Assembly (NCBI GenBank): GCA_043820105.1
Contig: JBDREC010000036.1
Location: forward strand, 1 to 6,317
DNA length: 6,317 nt
Source of the DNA: JBDREC01 sp043820105 [NCBI: Pseudomonadota bacterium]
GTDB taxonomy: Bacteria > Bdellovibrionota_F > JAHFAK01
Direction: 5' to 3'
Part shown: positions 1-6,015 of the stretch, in pieces
Layout: each line of letters opens with the position of its first letter
How positions within the stretch are numbered: the stretch's first letter is position 1
Translations under genes and position numbers: made by a program
The notes under the pieces: generated by a model
The model's database searches: none
What the model saw: the letters and a program-made list of their open reading frames with translations, nothing else
Told to the model about the DNA's origin: nothing

Positions 1-42
1 GCTTGTCCCCTCCCTAAAATTCAGGAGGGGACAAGCCCCTCC
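1..42. repeat. Nested inverted repeat at the window edge, downstream of the oxidoreductase gene
   Basis: Bases 1-13 and 24-36 are a perfect 13-bp inverted repeat around a 10-nt loop. The arm at 24-30 (GGAGGGG) can also pair with 36-42 (CCCCTCC) across a 5-nt loop, so two hairpins compete for the same middle arm. It begins 8 nt past the stop codon of the minus-strand gene, which fits a transcription terminator. The bases where a U-tract would follow lie outside the window, so this cannot be confirmed. It may instead be a dispersed palindrome at which the assembly stopped. Confidence 0.6.
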
Positions 43-49
43 ACTACAT

Positions 50-2548
50 TTAATCTTCTTTTAATACTTTAAGCTCTTCTTCAGTTCTCTCTCTTAGATG
101 TAAAGAACCTGAAAAGCACTTTAATGCACATATTCCACAACCAATGCATTTTGTTGCATCAGTAACTGGGATTTTGTCGTCATTTAATTCAATAGCTAAA
201 TATGGACAGCGAGAGCAGTTTCCGCAATGTTCACAAAGTTCATCATTGACCTGTGAAATCTTTTTAACAGGTGATAGCTCCATAAAACCAGTAATCGGGC
301 CGTTTTCTTTTTTTGAAATATTTATTAATTCAGCAATTGAATTGATTCCTCTTGTAGCCATTAAATAGGAAAGGCCTGATGAGATTTCATCAATTACTCC
401 ATAGCCATATTTTGTTGGTAAGGTGCAGAACTGAACATTCTTAACCCCAAGAGATAAGAAGTTCGCAGCTGCTTTATAGTCCATTGGTCCGCCATTTCCT
501 GATATCGCTACTCCAAGATTTTGAACAGATGCTAAGGATAAATAGGAAATTGGTAAAACTCCTTCTCCTGACATTCCAAATAAAATGCCTTCATCCCATG
601 ATTTTTTTGTACCAGGTCTAAAATCCATTACAGGAAAAGTGTTGGCTAAAGTTATTCCTGCTTTTTTGTTTGGATATCTATCAAAAACTTCTTTTATTGC
701 TTTAACAATAACAGCAATTGAAGTAACAGCGCCAGTTAGTTTGAAAAATTTAGGAACTTCTGGGTCAGATACTTCCATAACCCAATCAACAATTTTTTGG
801 GTTAGGGCCGCATTTTGTGAAACAATGTCACCTTCTGTTCCATCACCACCCTGAGGGCAAGATAATGAATATTCAATTCCCATTGCTCCTGCTTCTTCTA
901 ATCTTTTTGTATTTCCCTGCCACCCAGCTTTATCCGATTCATCGTTTCCTGTAACTGGTCCGCCTGTAGATCCCATTGTCAATCTATCTGGATATTCTTT
1001 AACTAACATTTGGATTTCTTCTGTAACTCTATTTAACAGGTGACCTGAAACATTGTCACAGTTTCCATAAGTCTTTTCATCAAATACATGCATGTATCTT
1101 TCTGGAATATGAATTGGGCCAGCTGAAAAACTTGTTTTCATGATTCCACCAGCCCAGCCAGCTTCATAGGCTTTTTTCATTTGTTCATAGCCGTCTGAAG
1201 GAGGGGCAGCTGAAAGTAAAAACGGAGAAATAATTTTTCTGCCAAAGAAATCTGTTTCTAATGAAACAGGTAATTTATTGAAACCAACTAATTCAGCATT
1301 TGATCTTTTGTGATCTTTAATTTCAGGCTTATCAAGTCCTTTTAAAAATGCTTCAACTTGCATTCCAGCATTTTTACCACTAGCTACTGCTTCAACCACT
1401 GTAGCTGGGCCTGTGAACATATCACCCGCGTAAAAAAGGCCTGGTTTTTCTTGCTTTGAAAATTCAGACCTGTTTCCAATGGCCATAATTATATAATCAA
1501 AATCAATTCTTGAAATCTCTGTTCCGGATTTTTCAATAATATTTTCTAAGGCAAATGTTGTTCCTTCTTTGAGGCCGACTTTAACTGTTTTTATGGCTGC
1601 TACCTTGCCTTCAGCTGAAATAATTTCTTTTATTTTGGTTCTTTGATTAAGTTCAATATTAAATTCCAAAAGTTCTGCTCTTTCAGCATTTGTTAGCGGC
1701 ATTTCAGCGTAGCTTTCAAGAAAGAAAAGCTCTACGTTTTTAGCCCCAAGACGTTTTGCTTCTGTTGCGCAATCAATTGCAATAGCTCCACCACCGTAAA
1801 CTGCAACATTGCCAGAGACACTTGGTTTTTTTGTTAAAAAGGCATTTCCATAAAATGCTTCAGCTTCTCCTGGCACTCCTGGTTTTATTGGAACATGTAG
1901 GCCACAAGAATTTATGACAGCATCATATTCTGATAGCAGGGAATCTTCATTTTCAACATTTGCTGCATTTTTAATATTGAAACCATCTATTGATTTCCAA
2001 AAATTAATATCTGAGTTTAAGACTTCTTTATCAAGTCTATGATCAGGAATAAGCCAGCAAGCACCACCTGCTTTTTCATTCTTTTCATATACATCTACAG
2101 TGAAGCCTTTTTGGACTAAGTAAGTAGCAGCTCCAAGTCCTGCTGGGCCTGCTCCAATTACAGCAACTTTTTTATCAAGCTTTTGGGCTTGCTTGAATTC
2201 TGGCATTACTCCTAGCTCTTTTGCTTTTTGAACTATCGTTGCTTGCACTGCTGGAATATTAACTGAACAGTCAAAATCTTTTCTAGAACATCCTGACATG
2301 CAGTGTGTATCTGGACAAGTTTGACCACAAATTCCCCCAAGTGGATTGTTTTTATAAATTAAACCTGCAGCTCGCTTGTAATCAGAGGGATTACCCATTT
2401 TAGCGGCCATGATAAATTCAAATGGTGAACAGTCAACAGGACACTTTTCCTGACAACCCTTTTCCTTGCAGTATTCACATTTTATGATTTCAGTTTTTAG
2501 TTGGGCATCTGTTAAAAAGAGGCCTTTTTTGTTGAGTTTACTTTCCAT
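50..2548 (-). CDS. PreT-PreA-like fused FAD/FMN iron-sulfur oxidoreductase (dihydropyrimidine dehydrogenase family)
   Basis: Predicted cytosolic multi-cofactor electron-transfer enzyme. Family members pass electrons from NAD(P)H through FAD and Fe-S clusters to FMN, where a substrate is reduced (or the reverse). Domain order: N-terminal Fe-S domain (Cys24, 27, 32, 36, 40 and Cys74, 78, 83, 87, 94); FAD Rossmann motif GAGPAG at 132-137; NAD(P)H Rossmann motif GGGAIA near 252; TIM-barrel FMN domain about 438-740; C-terminal 2[4Fe-4S] domain (Cys772, 775, 778, 781 and Cys801, 804, 807, 811). The length equals E. coli PreT plus PreA fused. The DPD catalytic Cys is kept (Cys564 in SLSCP), as is the Asn-Thr pair at 636-637. 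The Asn before the catalytic Cys is Ser561, and the region around DPD Asn609 is not conserved, so the substrate may not be uracil or thymine. The start has AAGGAG 5 nt upstream. No pathway partner lies nearby. Family call is strong, substrate unknown. Confidence 0.88.
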   Translation of the reverse strand: MESKLNKKGLFLTDAQLKTEIIKCEYCKEKGCQEKCPVDCSPFEFIMAAKMGNPSDYKRAAGLIYKNNPLGGICGQTCPDTHCMSGCSRKDFDCSVNIPAVQATIVQKAKELGVMPEFKQAQKLDKKVAVIGAGPAGLGAATYLVQKGFTVDVYEKNEKAGGACWLIPDHRLDKEVLNSDINFWKSIDGFNIKNAANVENEDSLLSEYDAVINSCGLHVPIKPGVPGEAEAFYGNAFLTKKPSVSGNVAVYGGGAIAIDCATEAKRLGAKNVELFFLESYAEMPLTNAERAELLEFNIELNQRTKIKEIISAEGKVAAIKTVKVGLKEGTTFALENIIEKSGTEISRIDFDYIIMAIGNRSEFSKQEKPGLFYAGDMFTGPATVVEAVASGKNAGMQVEAFLKGLDKPEIKDHKRSNAELVGFNKLPVSLETDFFGRKIISPFLLSAAPPSDGYEQMKKAYEAGWAGGIMKTSFSAGPIHIPERYMHVFDEKTYGNCDNVSGHLLNRVTEEIQMLVKEYPDRLTMGSTGGPVTGNDESDKAGWQGNTKRLEEAGAMGIEYSLSCPQGGDGTEGDIVSQNAALTQKIVDWVMEVSDPEVPKFFKLTGAVTSIAVIVKAIKEVFDRYPNKKAGITLANTFPVMDFRPGTKKSWDEGILFGMSGEGVLPISYLSLASVQNLGVAISGNGGPMDYKAAANFLSLGVKNVQFCTLPTKYGYGVIDEISSGLSYLMATRGINSIAELINISKKENGPITGFMELSPVKKISQVNDELCEHCGNCSRCPYLAIELNDDKIPVTDATKCIGCGICALKCFSGSLHLRERTEEELKVLKED

Positions 2549-2566
2549 TTAGACTCCTTGTTAAGG

Positions 2567-2626
2567 TGGTAAGCTGTAAGTGGTAAGCTGTAAGAGTTAG
2601 TACAGCGTACAGAGTACAGCGTACGG
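2567..2626. repeat. Two adjacent 14-bp tandem duplications
   Basis: TGGTAAGCTGTAAG occurs twice head to tail at 2567-2580 and 2581-2594. After a 4-nt gap, AGTACAGCGTACAG at 2599-2612 is repeated at 2613-2626 with one change. Both units are 14 bp and lie directly before the REP-like palindrome, so 2567-2660 reads as one block of intergenic repeat DNA upstream of the oxidoreductase start. No function can be assigned. Confidence 0.8.
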
Positions 2627-2631
2627 CGTAT

Positions 2632-2660
2632 CGTCATCCTGAACTTGTTTCAGGATCCCC
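2632..2660 (+). repeat. REP-like palindrome, copy 1
   Basis: The block starts CGTCATCCTGA and ends TCAGGATCCCC. ATCCTGAA (2636-2643) pairs with TTCAGGAT (2649-2656), an 8-bp stem with a 5-nt loop. The same flanks and stem recur in inverted orientation at 6016-6042 with a different loop, as expected for a dispersed palindromic element whose stem is conserved while its loop drifts. Confidence 0.75.
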
Positions 2661-2690
2661 TGTTTAAATTAGAGTTTTATTTAATGCAGA

Positions 2691-2705
2691 TTTTGCTTAG
2701 CAAAA
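2691..2705. promoter_or_regulatory. Short perfect dyad (TTTTGCT-T-AGCAAAA), possible operator
   Basis: A 7-bp perfect inverted repeat around a single T lies between the divergently read oxidoreductase and Cys/Gly peptide genes, about 20 bp upstream of the candidate promoter for the latter. Position and symmetry would suit a repressor or activator site. There is no second copy in the window, so it could be chance in AT-rich DNA. Confidence 0.25.
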
Positions 2706-2723
2706 GAAAAATAAGGTGTCAAA

Positions 2724-2754
2724 TTTACAATTGGTGTGTATTCTAATGTATAAT
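2724..2754 (+). promoter_or_regulatory. Candidate sigma-70 promoter for the Cys/Gly peptide gene
   Basis: TTTACA (2724-2729, five of six matches to the -35 consensus) and a perfect TATAAT (2749-2754) are separated by 19 bp, slightly longer than the ideal 17. Transcription would start near 2761, giving a leader of about 98 nt. It is the best promoter match upstream of this gene, but chance matches are common at this base composition. Confidence 0.45.
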
Positions 2755-2858
2755 TAATGATCTATTGATTTCCATTTAGAGTGAGAGTTTAAATTCTTAC
2801 AATTTGAATTAGATTTAATTAACGATAACGAGCAAGTTAAGCAAAATAGGGATTTTAT

Positions 2859-3203
2859 ATGAGTAAAAAAATGAAAATTAAATTAAAATATCAACAACCT
2901 GTTTTATGTAACATGCAGATGAATGCTTATAATCTGTGTTACAGTGTTGGAAGTGGTGCTTCTACAGATCCCTCCTCTTGTGATTTAGGAAGTGGAATTG
3001 CAGACGTCTTTAATTGTCGAAATGGTTCTGGAGATTCTAGTGGTTGTGGTGCTGGAAATTCCCCATTTAATAACTGTGGAACAGGCTCAGTTCCTCCACC
3101 TTCTGGTGAATTTGATCCTGATGGATGCTTGTCAGGTACTGGAAATCCAGGTTGTGGCACAGGGAATAGTCATTTGGATTGTATTAGTGGAAGCGGATTT
3201 TAA
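2859..3203 (+). CDS. Cys/Gly-repeat small protein, possible RiPP precursor
   Basis: I do not recognise this 114-residue protein as a named family. The first 30 residues form a basic leader (Lys at 3, 4, 6, 8, 10, then YQQPVL at 11-16), resembling the Lys-rich, Tyr/Pro-containing leaders of many small radical-SAM-processed precursors. The rest is low in complexity, with about 20 Gly and Cys at 27, 41, 53, 63, 73, 90, 99 and 108, plus Cys17 in the leader. Most core Cys are followed within a few residues by G-[STAN]-G or a close variant, for example CDLGSG, CRNGSG, CGTGNS and CISGSG. Cys spacing is mostly 9-12 residues. There is no Sec signal peptide and no hydrophobic segment. The start has an AGGG element 7 nt upstream. 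No maturase, protease or transporter is visible in the window. Alternatives are a Gly-rich surface peptide or a metal-binding protein. That it is a gene is likely; its function is inference. Confidence 0.65.
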   Translation: MSKKMKIKLKYQQPVLCNMQMNAYNLCYSVGSGASTDPSSCDLGSGIADVFNCRNGSGDSSGCGAGNSPFNNCGTGSVPPPSGEFDPDGCLSGTGNPGCGTGNSHLDCISGSGF

Positions 3204-3226
3204 AGATTTTAATTAAACTAATCTTA

Positions 3227-3741
3227 TTAGGCCGTTACAATGCTACTTTCTTTATATGCATCCGCTTTGTCAGTATCTCTAAGAAATCTTAATTCCATTT
3301 TATCGCCTTCAGCATCTTCTTGTAAATGACAATATTTCAAAAGTTGATTTGCAACTAGATTTTCAAATCTGTAACCTTTTTCCTCAACCAGTGACCAGTC
3401 CCATAAGTATAATTTTTGCTCTTTTTTTACTGCCCGAATTTTGGGTGATCCAAATGGAGGGATCCTATAACAAAAATACATTCTTTCTAATATTGTAATC
3501 CATCTCTCAATAGTGTAAGAGGAATTTCACCTTTAATTAATTTGTTCCTTGTTTGCAGGTTATCCCAATTTAAATAGGCAGGGTGATTTTCATCAAAAGT
3601 ATTTAAAAGTCCAAGGGCAAAAGTTGTTTTCCCCACTTGGCCAGGACCTCCAATAAACACCATCTTTTCTTTTAAGTCAGGTGCGATTGGTTTTTTTTAA
3701 TATCTTGATATTATTTTTGACTTTAACATAATAACATCCAT
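3227..3741 (-). pseudogene. Decayed AAA ATPase of the DUF4143 family (COG1373-like)
   Basis: Reading on minus from an ATG at 3741, the frame gives SRY, a TAA stop (3697-3699) where Leu is expected, then KKPIAPDLKEKMVFIGG and a Walker A motif GGPGQVGKTT (3622-3651), followed by YLNWDN. This frame runs to a TAG at 3487-3489. Overlapping it, a second frame from about 3511 resumes at IERWITILERMYFCYRIPPF and continues through YLWDWS and RFENLVANQLLKYC, typical of the DUF4143 C-terminal domain. It ends early after FLRDTDK with unrelated residues. The Walker B/sensor region and most of the middle are absent, and the usual nuclease-like C-terminal tail after RDTDK is missing. This is a nonsense codon plus an internal deletion with frame change plus C-terminal truncation. 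The 84-codon open stretch at 3227-3481 is only its C-terminal remnant. Confidence 0.82.
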
Positions 3742-3825
3742 ATAACTTAACTCATGGGTATAATTATATATACATTACTTTACTAATAAAGTCTAAATGT
3801 TTTTTTGGTTCTCATAATCTCAATA

Positions 3826-3854
3826 TTGACATATCACGAAGCATTTAGTAGCTT
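3826..3854 (+). promoter_or_regulatory. Weak candidate promoter for the 2TM protein gene
   Basis: A perfect TTGACA (3826-3831) is followed after 17 bp by TAGCTT (3849-3854), which matches only the key T, A and final T of the -10 consensus. It lies 31 bp upstream of the start codon. The -35 is convincing and the -10 is poor. Confidence 0.28.
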
Positions 3855-3884
3855 AAAGTAACACTTTTTAAAGGAGCTTAAAAG

Positions 3885-4175
3885 ATGACAAAACAAATGA
3901 CAGAAGAACAAATTTATGAGGAAGCCCAAAAAAGGGTTAAAGACAGGCAACGTTTTTATAAAGGTCTTGCTACATATTTAGTTGTAAATACTGTACTAAT
4001 AGTTGTTTGGGCTTTGTCTGGTCAGGGAGATATGTGGTTTCTATGGTCACTTGGTATATGGGGTGTCTTTGTCCTTGGTGATTATCTGCGTATCTTTGTT
4101 TTTAGAAAAAGATCTGATGTGCAAGCAATTGAGAAAGAGGTAGAAAAAATAAAAGAAGGACAGTCACATATATAG
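3885..4175 (+). CDS. Small 2TM-domain inner-membrane protein
   Basis: A 96-residue protein matching the layout of the 2TM domain family (PF13239): a charged N-terminal helix with EEAQKRVKDRQRFYKG (about 12-27), a first membrane segment at about 28-45, a short loop QGDMWFLW, a second membrane segment at about 51-73 ending in RKR, and a charged, probably helical tail (74-91, rich in Glu and Lys). Both ends are predicted to be cytoplasmic. In other proteins this domain occurs alone or fused to LytTR or histidine-kinase modules. The free form has no assigned function. AAGGAG lies 8 nt before the ATG, so the start is secure. It appears to be a single-gene unit, flanked by a dead ATPase gene and a transposase remnant. 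Confidence 0.8.
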   Translation: MTKQMTEEQIYEEAQKRVKDRQRFYKGLATYLVVNTVLIVVWALSGQGDMWFLWSLGIWGVFVLGDYLRIFVFRKRSDVQAIEKEVEKIKEGQSHI

Positions 4176-4183
4176 AGAATACA

Positions 4184-4504
4184 AATCACCTTGAAAATGC
4201 AATCAGGTATCTTTACCAAAATCCAGTAAGAGCTAAAATTGTCGAGAATGTTTTCGACTATCCATATTCAAGTTTATCTTTTTATTTTGCTAACGGTAAT
4301 AACGGACTTATGATTCATCCTGAATTTTATACTCAATAACTCATAAAACAAGGAATCCCAAGTCTTGACGCTTTTAAAAACCTTATTAAGGCAAACTTCA
4401 ATGATAATGACACTAATATAATGAATAAATGTTACACAAGACCCAAGTTCCGATTCACTGTTCGCGAATTGCAATCATTGCACTCAACTTGGGCTCCGCT
4501 ATAG
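4184..4504 (+). pseudogene. C-terminal remnant of a REP-associated (Y1/HUH) transposase
   Basis: In one plus-strand frame the DNA reads NHLENAIRYLYQNPVRAKIV then ENVFDYPYSS. This is the conserved C-terminal signature (Y-I/L-x-x-NPVRA...DYPxSS) of IS200-like/RAYT transposases. The frame meets a TAA about 50 codons in, after HPEFYTQ, but continues open to a TAG at 4502-4504. The N-terminal domain with the HUH motif and catalytic Tyr is absent: only 8 nt separate the fragment from the preceding 2TM gene. It is therefore dead. The last part, from about 4440, overlaps a pilin fragment on the other strand and may not belong to the transposase. RAYT enzymes are known to be linked to REP palindromes, and two REP-like palindromes occur in this window. 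Confidence 0.75.
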
Positions 4505-4566
4505 ATATCTTGATCTGGGACAAAGGCAATAATTTTAAAACCAGTTGTATCAGAAGCAAAAATGTT
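4480..4566 (-). pseudogene. Fragment of a second type IV pilin
   Basis: On the minus strand 29 codons read without interruption and contain KIIAFVPDQDIYSGAQVEC. This aligns without gaps to [19 protein letters not shown], residues 105-123 of the intact pilin downstream: 11 of 19 identical, with I/L, Q/E and E/D among the differences. The DNA is also visibly alike between 4513-4550 and 5592-5629. No prepilin N-terminus (FTLVEL) is found on minus up to 4780, and the frame has a stop upstream, so only the C-terminal variable-region piece survives. It probably descends from a pilin paralogue lost by rearrangement. Confidence 0.6.
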
Positions 4567-4780
4567 TGAAAATAAAAAAAGATTCAATCTTTAACAATGG
4601 CTGCTATAAAAGCCCTTGTAAAAACTGAGAACATAATTATGTTTTTTGATACTTTAATAGACCATGATAGAGGATATAATCCACGATATGGATTGCTTGA
4701 CAAAAGGTATAACCTAAATTCAAGGTAATCTGTCAAAGAATTTAGTATAAAAGAGCATCCAATTTTATTAAGGAATTGCC
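4567..4780. other. Intergenic stretch without a recognisable gene
   Basis: All frames are broken or unrecognisable. The longest is a 43-codon plus-strand frame at 4597-4728, which I do not recognise and which has no ribosome binding site. A TATAAA at 4746-4751 upstream of the four-helix gene lacks a good -35 partner. This is probably decayed DNA continuing the remnant zone to its left. Confidence 0.5.
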
Positions 4781-5290
4781 ATGTCTAATGAATTTGATCA
4801 ATTACTAGAGAATAAAAATTTAACAGAAAGCAGCGAGAATGTTTTAACCCATCATAGCGAGGATTCCAATGGTTTTGTTTTGAAAGTAAAGGGGCATGTA
4901 ATTAAATCAGTTGAAGAACTTCCGATTTGTCCAATAATAAGAGAAGTTGTTAATTCAAGTTATGAAATTTCAAGACGAGCAACTTTTGTGAAAGATTCAA
5001 TTTTGGTTGAAGACGTTCGCAGGACTTCTATAAAAATGCCCGGATCCCTGGTTTCAGGTTTTGATATGGGTGCAAAACTAGTCTTAGTAGATCATTTGAT
5101 TAAGGTAAAGGGGTATTGCGGAGAGCTTAAAGCTTATTACACACTCGCCTTGGATCAAAGATATATTGATGACGAAATGTATATTGATATGCTAGAAAAA
5201 TGTAAAAAGATTACTTTGTTTGCTGATAAAATGATTCTTTGTCTAAAGGGTAATAAAATTAAGCAGATGATGACTAAGAAGTTAGGGTGA
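4781..5290 (+). CDS. Four-helix bundle protein (23S rRNA IVP / bAvd-like)
   Basis: A 169-residue protein. Residues about 48-155 follow the four-helix bundle family (PF05635 type): helix 1 (IIREVVNSSYEISRRA), helix 2 with VEDVRRTSIKMPGSLVSGF (76-94) matching the family signature of paired Arg, Ser, Pro then a Gly-Phe turn, a long helix 3 (about 97-127) with the usual GEL-x-A-Y-Y-x-L-A-L pattern, and helix 4 after YIDDEMY. Family members include proteins encoded in 23S rRNA intervening sequences and the Avd accessory proteins of diversity-generating retroelements. They form basic pentamers that bind nucleic acid. Neither an rRNA gene nor a reverse transcriptase with template/variable repeats is present here, so the role is unknown. 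The first 45 residues are an unusual acidic, polar extension with no family match I can see. AAGGA lies 6 nt before the ATG. Confidence 0.72.
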   Translation: MSNEFDQLLENKNLTESSENVLTHHSEDSNGFVLKVKGHVIKSVEELPICPIIREVVNSSYEISRRATFVKDSILVEDVRRTSIKMPGSLVSGFDMGAKLVLVDHLIKVKGYCGELKAYYTLALDQRYIDDEMYIDMLEKCKKITLFADKMILCLKGNKIKQMMTKKLG

Positions 5291-5405
5291 CCATTCTAAT
5301 AATTTCTAATGTTATAGAGTATAGCTTGCATGATAAATATTTGCAATTGTGGTTTGATTTTTAGATTATATAAAAATTTGATTGAGAAAAAAATGAGTTG
5401 AATTA
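5291..5405. other. Short convergent intergenic gap, no clear terminator
   Basis: The four-helix gene (plus) and the pilin gene (minus) converge here. The only dyad is ATTTTTA (5357-5363) pairing with TAAAAAT (5371-5377), an A/T-only 7-bp stem too weak to call a terminator. Confidence 0.4.
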
Positions 5406-5927
5406 TTAATCTTCAACTTCAGTCACTAGACCTTGATCTTTTGTTGCATCGCCGGTTCCCATTTTATCTCTTACGATATGTTGTTGATATCTGCCTAATG
5501 TATCATCATCATCTAGATCTTGCCAAACAAATATCGCGCATTCAGTAATAGGATCTCCACAATCAACCTCAACGGTTCCATATAAGTCACCATCAGGAAC
5601 AAAACCAATTATTTTCGCGTCAGTATTATTTGCCACAATGCTTTGTGATCCAGGAGTTTTACTTCCAGTAAGTTTGGCAAATTGTCCTGTGTTCCATGGT
5701 GTTGCTGCTGCGCCTGCACCATTAGCTCCTGTAAATTTATGAAATTTTGCATTGTCAATGTTGTAATCTGCTTGAGCAGCAAATACGCCATTTACAACCA
5801 TTCCTACTTCACTTCTTTTTGACTTTTTAATATAAGCCATAAAAGATGGGATCGCAATAGCTGCCAAAATGCCGATAATGGCAACAACGATCATTAGTTC
5901 GACCAGTGTAAAACCTTTCTTTTTCAT
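5406..5927 (-). CDS. pilA: Type IVa major-type pilin (prepilin)
   Basis: A 173-residue prepilin. MKKKG is the short basic leader; the prepilin peptidase would cut between Gly5 and Phe6, leaving [20 protein letters not shown] with the essential Glu at mature position 5 and the hydrophobic helix that anchors subunits in the inner membrane and packs the fibre core. The long helix continues through [15 protein letters not shown] to about residue 55. The globular part is Gly/Ala-rich at 67-75 and has two Cys (123 and 130) that could close a small disulfide loop. It also has an acidic run DLDDDD (137-142) followed by TLGRY, a place where many delta-type pilins carry D-x-D patterns. The start is fixed by AAGGAG 6 nt upstream and by the leader. 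The gene is alone, with no pil assembly genes in the window. An upstream sigma-54-type promoter with enhancer-like sites suggests two-component control. The symbol is by similarity; a minor pilin or pseudopilin cannot be fully excluded. Confidence 0.9.
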   Translation of the reverse strand: MKKKGFTLVELMIVVAIIGILAAIAIPSFMAYIKKSKRSEVGMVVNGVFAAQADYNIDNAKFHKFTGANGAGAAATPWNTGQFAKLTGSKTPGSQSIVANNTDAKIIGFVPDGDLYGTVEVDCGDPITECAIFVWQDLDDDDTLGRYQQHIVRDKMGTGDATKDQGLVTEVED

Positions 5928-5946
5928 AGTGTTCTCCTTGTTTTTT

Positions 5947-5989
5947 TTGTTGCTAGTTGCTGGTAAATTCCTTGAGAAACTAACAACAA
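5947..5989 (-). promoter_or_regulatory. Hairpin in the pilin mRNA leader, next to the Shine-Dalgarno
   Basis: Bases 5947-5958 and 5978-5989 form a 12-bp inverted repeat with one mismatch and a 19-nt loop. In the pilin transcript this hairpin ends 7 nt before the AAGGAG (5934-5939), with an A-rich single-stranded stretch between. It could stabilise the message or modulate ribosome access. It has no U-tract terminator look on the minus strand. Confidence 0.5.
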
Positions 5990-6015
5990 TAATTTAATTA
6001 TAATTTCCAACTCAA

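Noticed and set aside
585-854. 89-codon plus-strand frame within the oxidoreductase gene
   Set aside because: It is antisense to a well-conserved coding region and carries no recognisable motif.
2939-3160. 73-codon minus-strand frame, Pro-rich
   Set aside because: This is a shadow of the Cys/Gly peptide gene: its Pro and Gln are the antisense of Gly codons, and it has no start signal.
3203-3225. Possible terminator after the Cys/Gly peptide (AAGATT / AATCTT)
   Set aside because: The stem is only 6 bp and A/T-rich, the loop is 11 nt and no real T-tract follows.
4274-4474. 66-codon minus-strand open frame
   Set aside because: It lies antisense to the transposase remnant, resembles no protein I know and has no ribosome binding site. 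The transposase signature on plus explains most of the DNA.
4597-4728. 43-codon plus-strand frame starting MAAIKALVKTENIIMFFDTL
   Set aside because: It has no Shine-Dalgarno, no recognisable family, and sits in a decayed zone. Kept only as a note in the intergenic entry.
4781-5290. Diversity-generating retroelement, because the protein resembles Avd
   Set aside because: There is no reverse transcriptase, template repeat or variable repeat in the window.
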